Assembly: GCF_037975245.1 (NCBI RefSeq)
Contig: NC_092580.1
Coordinates: forward strand, 1,647,501-1,711,500
Reading direction: 5' to 3'
Length of the DNA: 64,000 bases
Source of the DNA: Apostichopus japonicus
Taxonomy: Eukaryota; Echinodermata; Holothuroidea; Aspidochirotida; Stichopodidae
Made by a program: the position numbers and the translations under genes. Positions 51,801 through 63,800 of this stretch are shown here, in pieces. The notes below the pieces were generated by a model. The model ran no database searches. It was given only the letters and a program-made list of their open reading frames with translations, and had not been told where the DNA came from. Position 1 is the first letter of the stretch; the number at the start of each line of letters is the position of its first letter.

Positions 51801-54800
51801 AAGAATGTCTGCATAGTTGTATTTATGTAGAGTATACCAATGTAGCATGGTAGGCTTATTGTCCATTTCTACATTTTCTGGTTTGCTGTGAAGAAACAAA
51901 TGCTTTATCCACCTAACACTGCCATGACAGAAGTTTTCCAAGCTCTTTCAATTCTGAGAAAGGATTAAAAAGATAACATGACCAACGTTTAAAAAAACAG
52001 TGTGGGTCAGTTTGTTTAACTTGAAGAACATCATAGGTACAAAAGTTTTGAAAGAAAGGTAAGTTACCATGTAATCAGCACTGGATATGTTTGAGCTCTA
52101 CTTTAATAGCATGTTTGCCTTTCATCATTGCCTTTTTATTGGACAGGAACTGAACTTGAATGATCCAGTTTTACCCAGTCTGCTCGCACGCAACATTGGT
52201 TTTGCGATGGGTATATCTCGTGACGATGTCAACAGATGTGAATGCCCTGAACCGAATGGGTGTATAATGGGAAATAAATACAAACAGTAAGTGATCAGAG
52301 TAAGCCTCTGCGATAACAGTATTCATTATTCTTCTAATAAAAGCATTTCATGTTGATGTTATATATATGTCTGTGTGTTGATCTAAATGTGATAGCCAAA
52401 AGTTATCTAACAAACTTGACACCTGGTTTGGTTTGCTGCATCAAGATTAAAGCATATTGCTAGTTTGGTCATGGTTCATCTTACAACAGTTATTTTGTCC
52501 CTGTGTGTTACTTTCAAGATCAAAAGGTAAGATCATTGCCTAAAGCACTTTATAATTAAAAGTGTTTATGTGCTACCATTATCTGGGCAATCTTATTACC
52601 ATCTTATCGCATGATTTGTAACCTTTGCCCCCTGGAGGAACAGTTTATTCTCACTTCCGAAATGTTGTAGAAAATTAGCATAAGTGTATGTAAATTTAGT
52701 AATGAAATGCAAATGAGCTCCTAATTATCACTGGGAAATAGTGCCATATGACTTTGGTTTTTGGTTGTAAAAACTATATCTCATCAACTACAAGTTGAAT
52801 CAATGTCATAATGGGTAGGTAGATACTCCATGATGTGTAGATGTGCCCTACAATTTGTGGTTTCCATCTCATGAATGTTAATGACTGATTTAATTACATA
52901 GTAAGTATATGATCTTTGCAACAAGAACTCTGACCTCGTTAATATTCATGAGTTTGTGGCGCTTGATGTAAAATAGTCAAAAACAGCTTGTAAAAACAAT
53001 ATCTCATCAACTACTAGTTGAATCAATGTCATACTTGTTAGATAGATGCCCCATGATTGAAATTGGTAGATGTCAAAAGAGGTCAACAGGTGTCAAATTC
53101 TGAAAACATTTTAAACATGATAACTCCAAAATTAAAGCTACAATAAATCAGTCAATTCTCCATGTATGCTTTTCTTTTGGTGCACATAGTTGGTCAAATT
53201 CAGTTCAGTTAAGTCTTGTGAAGGGGCTCAATAAGTCTTAAACAAACCATAAAGTCATCCAGGAAAGTTCAAGGACACTTTATATATAGTATTGCTTTAA
53301 GCACATGTACTCAAGTGGTCAACAGGTTATCTCAAATGGTGAAAAATTTGGCTCAAGGGGTCAAAAGGTTTGGCCTCAATTGGCCTCCAATTGGCAATTT
53401 GTTTTCTGATTTGTGTCAAAATATTTACTTGCGCATGTAAACAATCTCTGTAGGCTATGATAACAAATCTTAAAGGGATTTGCATTAAGAATTGGAGTAA
53501 CAATTCTATACTGTTAAATCCTTACCAGTGACGTAAATGGTTGATGCTTTATCAACATGATAACTGGTTCATGATCCTTTCTTTATATGTTACCCCATTA
53601 ATCAATAGATAATCCTCTTCACTTTGGTGTGCACTAGTTCATGTTTGTTAACATGTATGGCTTACCACACTATGAATGTTTACGCATAGTAACAACTAGA
53701 TGTGTTTTCTGGTTTGGTGTTGAAAACTGTTGCAAATTTTATGATATCTCGTGTTTGTGAAATTTATGTACTTCCTACGAAATTAAGAATGCCTGCCAGA
53801 ACATTTGAGACTGTTCCGTTAATATATATATAAAAAAAAAACTATTTATATATAGAAAAATATTGAAAAATTTTTCTGTTAGCATTGTGCATTTCATGAC
53901 CGTCTGTGGAACCAAATTTTCTTCTAGCCGTTCATGTTGCAAGTATTAACCACTAGCACTAACCTGCAATAACAACGATTGATCTGTTTGTCCCTTCAGA
54001 TGGATCCATGGACCACCAACTTCCTTTTCACCGTGTTCGAAGGAATCTCTGCAGACATCCATTAGAAGAAGAATAGTAAGCTGCCTGATAGATCAACCAG
54101 CTGGATTTATATTCCCACCACGCTGTGGTGATGGTAACCTTGATGACGGAGAAGAGTGTGATTGCGGATCCGAAGAGGTGACTAGCCGGTCACGGTGGCC
54201 TCATGTCTTCCTTTTCTCTGTTCTTCCTTCCTTTCTAGAAGTGTTGCATTGTTCTGTTTCTAAACTGTAAACAAGATTTAAATATGAGATGTTCCTGTCA
54301 GTTGAAGGGATATAGTTATCACGCTATAAGTAATTAGTTCTGTTTCGATTATGGGTTTTAATACTCTGGTAATTGGTTTAATCGACAAGCAGTGCATAGA
54401 CCTATACTTGGAAAGCTTGTTACTTATCAGATAAATTGATGAGGCATGTGTGATAAGGAATATTTGCAGAAATCGATCAAGGGAATAACAAAGATTATAA
54501 ACTTAAATGCCAATCACTGAGGATCACACACTACAATTAGGATAAGTTACCATTCATATATAATTAAGGAGGTGTTTTACAACAACACACACATTAGTAA
54601 TGTTATATTCAGGGTTTAAAAATATGATCAACTCTTGGTTTAATTGTGAAACCTCCATTAATTCATAATGATTTTATTTAATCGTTCTGTAATGTGTTTC
54701 ATATCTCAAAGGAATGCAGAGACATTTGTTGTAGTCCTTTAAATTGTACACTTGACAAAGTGAGGGCTGAATGTCAACCAAGTAGTCTGCCGCCCTCAAC

Positions 54801-57800
54801 CACTTCCAGCCCTCCAGACTACGACACTACGTACATAGAGGATTTTGTCACAGAGTTTGAGACGGAACCTTACGACTTAACCACATTCTTTGACGAGGAA
54901 GCTGCACAGGTTACAAGCTCATCATATCTAACATCCCAAATGGCCGCAACAGAGAGGCCATTGACCGAGAACGAGAGACTCATCTCACAAATCAAGGAGT
55001 TGCTAGGGGCAGCCAGTATCCAGGCACCACCCAGTCTTATCCAGGGGCCTGGTGATAGTCTGCAATATTTTATAGCTGCTGCTAATGTGACATTAACATG
55101 CCAAGTTAGTGGAGTGCCCAAACCCAAGTAAGAGTACATACCTTTCATAGTTCTTTTAAAAACAAACTTGTTTATTAACGGTTTTGTAGTTCTCTGTTTT
55201 ACCATTTAAACATACTATTGCTGGGGTTACAGTTTTTTTTTACTAGTTTAATATGAAACAAGGATGTAGACTTTAAAACTTAAAAAAATCTCTTGATAAA
55301 TCTTTTGTTGGTTGAGAAAAGCTGTTACATATTTTAACGTGTTTGACCAAAAAAAAAATTAACTTGAGTTTGCATTTAGTAGTTTGGGGAGAATGGTTGT
55401 CCATAAAGTCATTGCAAACTCTGACAGTGTACCACCCAAACTGAAATAGTTACTTCCATAGGATATCATGCTATTTATGTGACCTACCCATGGATAGGCT
55501 GCAGCAGGAATCAAACTGCAACAGCCAAATCTCTTGGCAAATTCAAGCAGGTCCCTTGTAGAAAATCAAACCACAGCAGAAAACATCTCCACATCTACAA
55601 CGCCACCGACACCATCCAATCAATCAGTCAATCGTATAAAGCAGCCACATAACACCAGACTTCCCAGAGTACATCACACTTCCTGGAGGTACCTTTACAT
55701 CTACATTTTAATACAAACTGAATAGTTAATAACTTTAGAGGTCATTCCTGCATTGAGGAGCATTGGTTCAGATATCTTTAATTGGCTATTTGAATAGTGA
55801 AAACGGCGTCAGTAGTATCGCTGCACACAGAATGCATGAACCAGAGACAGCTTTCACAATGTTACTAACTTGTCATCCCCGTGACTTTAATCTCAACCAT
55901 TTATTAATGTCTTGATGTCATCAGTGTGACTTGGTTCAGAGATGGGCTAGAGCTAACACAAGATGATGGTGCACTGGGGTTTACTGAAGAGGATGGGTCT
56001 CTGAGCATCATCAGTGTGACTCAATCAGATGCTGGAGATTATCACTGCCAAGCAGAAAACAGCCACGGCCTGATTATTTCAGACAAAACAACTTTATCCA
56101 TTGCCTGTAAGTATATCTATGATCCAGTTAACATTACAAACCCAGCATTACTAAGTTAGGTCAGCAATATCCATTATTGCAAATGTATATATGTATAGAC
56201 TAGGTCAGTATTATACTTATCATGTGCCTAGCCTGGTGTAGTTAGGGCATTAACTTATATATTATTTCCATTGTTTGAACATAATTTGTAGAGGTTAATG
56301 TGAAGCTTAATAGATCAATACAAGTGTACAATTTTTCTGATTTTAATGGTGGTTCAGCTTTTTAAACTAGATGGTACAATTGTTGCTTGTACAATTAGTA
56401 TCAAAATGAAGCAGATGGGTAAAAGTTTATCCACTATGATGTAAGGCATGTCTGACACACATTGAAGTGCTAGAGGATTACCAAACCTCAACCCTCCCCC
56501 CCTCCCCCACTCCAACCCACCACCACCACTACCTTAGTAGGCTTGCTGTCTAAGTTTAAGTTACCACCCAACCTAATATTAGATATATAGAGACAAATCA
56601 GTAACAATTGGTGGCTTGAAGTTCCATTGTTCTTACTCCTTGTGCAGACTTTGATGAAGTTTCATTGATGGGACCACTAGAGATATATCATCTTGATGAA
56701 AGAGACTCCAAAGTTCTGGAATGCCAGGTTCCTGACGGCAACCCAACACCGGACATATTCTGGACCAAAAATTTAGACACAAAACAACCTTTGACTTTAG
56801 ATGGTAGGGTTACCCAAACTCCATCTGGACACCTAGTGATAGGAAGTGCTTCAACAGAAGATAATGGGGACTACGCCTGCATAGTCACCAATCCAGTGAC
56901 AAGGGAGGTGCGAGTGGGGCAGAGTATCATCGTCAAAGTGAATGGTTAGTAACTTTAAACAAGAATGGAAAGAGTACTAGTCTGTTGAATGCTGTGGGGA
57001 TGTTGGTTTATTAATTGACTCCATAAGACAACCAGGTAATTTATGAGCTTGCTAAGTGAATGTGTCGTCAATACAAATTAATATTCAGAGAGATCATTTT
57101 TAAGGTACAGCACAGCGTGTAAGATGAACTGTTTTACATGATAATTAGTAGCCTTCCTCAGTCTCAAAATGTTGGTCACATGGTCTTACATTGTCATATA
57201 TACAACAAGACCTTTGCTTGCTATAGTTTACAGCAGTTGTTTGCGATAGGCACCAACACCATTTTCCACTGTTGCAGCTAGTACTTTATTGGGAATTATG
57301 ACGGTCCTTTAGTATTTATATTTAAGTTTAATTAGCTCAAGTTTGCAGCTTTTGTTGCAATGTAGATCAAAGGTCAAGAAAGGACAAAACCAGCAAAACT
57401 TTGTAAACACAATATTGTAAGAAGCTAAAGGTTGCCAGCCCTAATACTTGAGGCATGACATGAGGTCAAACGTAATTGTACCAAGAAAGTTTTATTCAAA
57501 CAGTTACATAACTTCAATAGATTCCTTTACGAATGTTACTGAGCAAAAAAGCTAACAATTTTCATGCAAAAACTTTTGTTTCATATACGCGGTTTGTCAT
57601 GTGCAAATTTAAAACTTCTATCTTATCGTGATGTGAAATTAAATTGACCTATTTAAGCTAATGATCTGCATTGTTGTGAAGTTTCAGTATTCAATCCTAC
57701 TGAAAATTTACAAAATTCAATGCCTAAGGATCTGTAAAGTAATTTAGCTTTTGCTGTGGCACAATTTTGGGTTTTTTAAACATCTTTCAAAATATGAAAT

Positions 57801-60800
57801 TGATCTAGTTATTAAATTGGATACTTTCCTTCAGAGAATCCATTCTGTTTTCTAGATGGACCATTTTGCACTCCCTGGAGGTTTCTTTACCAGCAGAAAT
57901 ATAGCAATTATTTTCACCCATTAAAAACTAAAAAGCATTGTCTCTGACCACGAGATACATATCCTCAATCCTCAAAATAGAAAAGCTATCATTTCAGTCT
58001 GACATTCAAAAAAGATTGTAGAATCCACTTAAAGGGAATGGTTATGAATTAGTATAGCAACAGGTACTAACAGAGGTGCTTGCCTCGAGCGTGTGACAAT
58101 GATATGTTCCCTGTTGAAATTGATCACTCTATTGCTGGTTTTGATATTCCTTTTATCACAAGTAACCACTGAGAGGGATGTTCTTCCTGGATTAAGCTAT
58201 GTGACAAGTGCAATGATTTTCCATAAATATATTCTTTATAGCCCTGGCCTATGAACCCTTTTGGGAATATACATCACCTCCTGTGATGACATCTTTGATG
58301 GGAACTCCACTCTCCCTCCACTGCATACCCTCTGGGAGGTATGTATACATGCTGTTACAATCATGAATATTTCATTCCATATTTAATAGTTTTCTTCTCA
58401 TTCTGATACTCTAGTAAACACATGTTTGCTGGTGTCTGTCAGACAACATATATATTTTTTCTTACATTTTTCACAGAACAAGTTAAGCGTTCAACTAAAT
58501 TATATAAAGGAAGCTTTTCCTTCTACTTAAAATGCATTGCTGTTCCTCAATGATAGGTTTGGTTGTCAAAGAAGGAGTGCATTTCTCCCAGATCACAGAA
58601 TAGTGCTTATTAAAAGTCAGTCCGGAAGGAGATTTTGTATCTATGTTTGACTTATATTGTGCAAAAAAAATATGATTAATAATAATGTGAGTCACCAGAC
58701 ACTGTTCTTCATAGAAGTTTACAGTGCAAATTGTAACTACCCTTTTATTTTAGAGCTAACTGCTGACATTAAAAAGCAGAATTCACCCATTTCATTTGTA
58801 GTAATACTGTAACCCAAATACATTGGTGATTGTCACTCAGCACATATCAACATCAAAATTATGCTTTGCAAACTTGTATATCTCTTTATTATAAATCAAA
58901 AGCAACTTTTGCTGTTATCTGGTACTTTATTTTACGGAAGCTATGAACCATTCATGTTGCGTCACTAATTTGCCATCAATATTTCAAGCCTACTTGTAAA
59001 TTGTAACAATATTTCATCACTACTTTTCTATCAATGTTTCATCACTACATTGATGTCAATGTTCCATCACTACATTGATGTCAATGTTCCATCACTACAT
59101 TGATGTCAATGTTCCATCACTACATTGATGTCAGTGTTTCATCACTATATTGTTATCAATGTTTTATCACTACATTGATGTCAATGTTCCATCACTACAT
59201 TGATGTCAGTGTTTCATCACTATATTGTTATCAATGTTTTATCACTACATTGATGTCAATGTTCCATCACTACATTGATGTCAGTGTTTCATCACTATAT
59301 TGTTATCAATGTTTTATCACTACATTGATGTCAATGTTCCATCACTACATTGATGTCAGTGTTTCATCACTATATTGTTATCAATGTTTTATCACTACAT
59401 TGATGTCAATGTTCCATCACTACATTGATGTCAGTGTTTCATCACTACAATGTTTCATCACTACTTGTATCAATGTTTCATCATGTATTTGATTATTGGT
59501 TGTCTACATTCCCATTGATGTTTGATCATGATATTGTTTTTCTCTTCTCCATACAGCCCAACACCAGAGGTAAAGTGGGAGAAGTTAAGCATGGATGGAG
59601 AGTCAGACATGGCAGACTTGATGGGATACGGCCATAGTTTGACCATACAGTCTCCAGATGTGAATGATAGTGGACTGTACAGATGTACAGGATCGAATGG
59701 AGTCGGGAATAGTCCTCAGGCAATATTTAATGTCAGTGTTGAAGGTAAGAAAATGAAGGGAAAAAGTTATCCTTTGATGTATTAAATATTGTGTAGAGCA
59801 CCTCAGAGAAGTAACTGTATTGCACCTGTCTCCACTAACACAGGGCATTACCCTCACTTTCTTATCTAAATGTCCCATTTCAGGAGCCCCTGGTTGGATA
59901 ACTAAGCCTGAGAATGTTGAAATTACAGCTGGTTCATCCCACAGTTTCACATGTGAAGCTTCTGGACATCCTTTACCCAGCATATCATGGTTTGTGAATG
60001 GACAGCCTGCAGAAGAAGCTGGTACAGTATACACACTGTGATATGAACTCAGTGTATTCTTGACATGTTATGATTATTATTTCATTGAATATGTCGTTAC
60101 TGGGGTAATGACATTCTGTTTGGTGAGAGAAAATAGTTCTAGCAGTTCTTTCTTCATTTATTGGCAAAGGTGTTTGTCTGTATGCTTTCAAGAAGTAAGA
60201 GGTCTTATTGGTTAATGAGTAACAGTAAAGCCACATTACTTTATTAAGTTATTCAGTCGTTTATCATTGCATTTATGGAAAATGTTTTGCTCATAGTATA
60301 TGTTATTTAGCAATTACCTCCACCCTACCATTTTTATGTAGTGTGAAATGTATTTAAATTTTCAATGACTTTAGTCAGAGATATCTGTAGACAACTTATG
60401 ACAAGGCAAAGTATATGAAACAATTGGTGTGTTTACTCACAGTGCTGAAGTATCCTCACCTCAGCTACTCATCAGTGGCAGGATCTGGAATCTTTAACAT
60501 CTCTGAAGAAGAGGGTATTTACCTGACAGTGGTCCTACAATGCATTGCAGAAAATCAACATGGCAGGTTATTGGCTAATGCATATGCAAATATCATAGGT
60601 ATGAATAAATTACATACAGCATCAAAATTGGAATCATGTCTTAACCTTTATACCATGTTATAAGCAGATTAGTGTGTGTTTACAAGGATTTGTAATCCAG
60701 CCCTCTGGTATATACGTTTGTGTTTATATCATAGTGATGATCTCATTGTGATAATCACCAGTGCTGTAGAGGTATTATTGTCTGCAATCATCAGCATAAT

Positions 60801-63800
60801 GGAGTAATGATATCTTTTAATCTCAGTAAATATGCAGTCCTAGTTGCATATGGATTGCCTACCTGTATTGGCAGCATGTGTAAGCCTGTAATACCTTGTG
60901 TATCAAATGGGACACAAATTAATATAGGAAATCATCAAGGTCTAAGTATGCCCAGATGTTATGGTAATTTTTTGTCCTTGTCAGATCTGGTTAAAGATAA
61001 TATAGAAACCGGGCATATTTTTAACCATTTTCTGTGGTCGTCCCTCAGACAACTAGTTCTTGCATTTTGGTTGTCCGAACTGTAAGGTTGGTTGTCCCAA
61101 AAAAATTGTTGCAAAATATCAGATAAGGATTAAATGCCCTATGTACACCGTAGGAGAGGTGTGAAGGTTTGGTGATAGAACGCCTGCTTTGGGCTTAAGT
61201 ATCGCCAAAGTGATTCATGGTGATACCAGTTTAATCACTTGACCTATTTGGGGTGCTTTGAGTTACAATGCAATCTGAATTTGATGTAAACACCAAATCT
61301 GCATTTGGTTGTCCAAACAGAAATTTGGTCATCCTGGACAACTGGACAACCATTAAATATTTGCCCGTAGGAAACTAAAAGAGGAACCATGAATTGTCCT
61401 TGCTCTCTTCTTAAGTCAATATCCAAAAAAGAGAGAATAATTTTACCAAATCTGAAGTGTATCACCATAGTAATCCAATAAATGGATTTGTGTTGAAACT
61501 ATAGAAGTCATGGCTGCATCATATGATACCTTTGCTACATGTGTTATATGAGAAGGTTTGCTGTAGCTGATAAGAACAATTAAAAATAAAATATACATTC
61601 ATCAATATAGATAGCACCATGTATAGTTAACCATATTAACAACATAATATAAATGACAGATGAGAATTTAATGTTGCTTTAGAATCAATGCTATGTACAG
61701 TCTTGTTGGACGTCCACAACACAATCAAAGACAATCACATCAGACTCTATCCTTATGTATTAATTATTTGAATTCATCCAGTGAAGATGTCTTTTCTCTT
61801 GATATTGCTCTTTGCAGCTTTACCTGCAAAAATCACATCACTGCTTCCTGAGAGTGTCTCCGTTCTGGAAGGTGAAGACATCAGGATACCCTGTCAGAGT
61901 ATTGGAGCACCACAGCCTGAAATATTCTGGCAAGTTGGAGTCAAAGTGGTGAGGCCCTATCATGATAAATTAAACTGAGACCAAAACAGGAAAATATATT
62001 TCTTTAGGCTGACACTGATAGCTCCAAACTTGTTCATGCCTCTGACAATTTAGAGCTGTACTTTGCTTACTGAATGGTTTATTGGTATCATGTTGCAGGG
62101 TAAGTGGCAGAGTAGGAAAATTATGTAATAGATGTGAAGTACAATTAGTGTTAGGGGATTAAATGACATATTAATTTAGTATAAATGCTTCAACTGATCA
62201 AGGGAAGGATTAAATCTCTCATTATGATATTTTCCACTTTCTTGTGGGTGATACTTAGACTATAGAAACATTTACAGTGACACTCTATGGGAACAAGTAC
62301 AATTAAGGCATGGGACAAAACTGCTGCTCCTTCACATGTTTATATAATAATAATAATAATGTAAGAATTTGTAAAGCGCTTTTATCCAGTTAAAAAAAGC
62401 TGCTCAGAAGCGCTGCAGGAGCAAAGTACCCAAAATGGACACAACAGTTATTAAACAAATGGATACGCATTCATGAATAAGAATGTCTTGAGTTCTTGCT
62501 GGAAAGTTGACACATGCTGGATTGCTTTCAGATGTAAGGGGAGACTGTTCCAGAGCTGTGGAGCTGATCTAGCAAAACAACGTTCCCCATAGGTGGAAGT
62601 GCGAACAGTAGGAACAGATAGCATATGTTGTACGCTTGAATTAAGCACCCTGCTAGGTCTGTGTTCTTGGAGAAGCTCTTGTAGGTAAACTGGGGCTAAG
62701 CCATTCCTTGCTTTGAACACAAGGACAAGAATTTTATAATTGATTCTGTCTGCAATTCTAAGCCAGTGAAGATCTTTAAGAATTGGTGATATATGTTGGT
62801 GTTTTTTACTTATATTTGTTTGTTTCTATTTTAGAATACCTCAACCAACATCAAATTTCTAAATTACATACAAAATTGATGATGTATTGACTGACTAATA
62901 ATTAAAACATGAGGTTTCTAATTACTAGGACTGACATTTAATATTGAGCAGCTAACAAACTTTTTGCAGAAAGCTTTGGATATTTTAAGCTGGATATTGC
63001 ACAAAATATTTTGCATATTCTATGATATAGTACAAGATATAACTAGTGCTTAGTGCACTGAACTATCAAAAGTTTTATCAGCCAGTCCTCTCTTCATGTA
63101 GCCTTAGCAACATGTTTTAGGCAAGTTGGAATTAGTTTCTTTAAGATTGAAATAAAAGTTGTTCAATAAAGTTGATGAAGAATCTTTTTCTTATCAAAGG
63201 TTATTGAAACTTTACTGCAATCAGTGCAAAGAGTTACGAATGCCCTTACCTTGCATTTGATAAAACTTTCAACATTTTCAATTACAGTTGGAGGTCATCT
63301 GATTGATGATTTATTCTGTTTTATATTTTATTAAGATGCAATTGCTGCTTGAGTTTAGTCGTTGGTTTTTTCCATAGACTGTTGTCTCTACACTGCAGCA
63401 CATTGTTAATGTAGTAGCATCAATCATGTATATCTATTGCTGTATAAGCAGTGACGGTCAAAGCCCTAAGTTGGTTTGGTCTACTCTCTTTGAGACCAAA
63501 CCAGTATAAATCATCAGATAATCAGATGTCTTTAGATTCATGTTGTACATGATCTCTAAATTATAACTCATGGCTATATCAATCATATCTACACAGCTGA
63601 TAAGCTGTGTGGTGTTACCGTATAGTTTTACATTCAGTTCACATCTGATGGATTACTGATAGCAATACAGATCATATGGATCAACTCATAGAGCAGTAGG
63701 ATCAAATAGCTTGCCATCTCATTCGGCCTAGCTTCTCTCAATACTACTGCTTACTACTACATAATGGTATAACTATTATCTGAATCCTTCCTTACCTCAC

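Noticed and set aside
52147-52286. Loss of the zinc motif as a sequencing error
   Set aside because: Four key codons differ, at least two of them by more than one base, the frame is open and both splice sites are good. Errors would not give this pattern.
59100-59492. A 130-codon repetitive open frame
   Set aside because: It is produced by the 75-bp minisatellite; 75 is a multiple of three, so it stays open by chance.
62451-62720. A minus-strand host gene of 89 codons
   Set aside because: It is the C-terminus of a LINE protein followed by the element's 3' tail.
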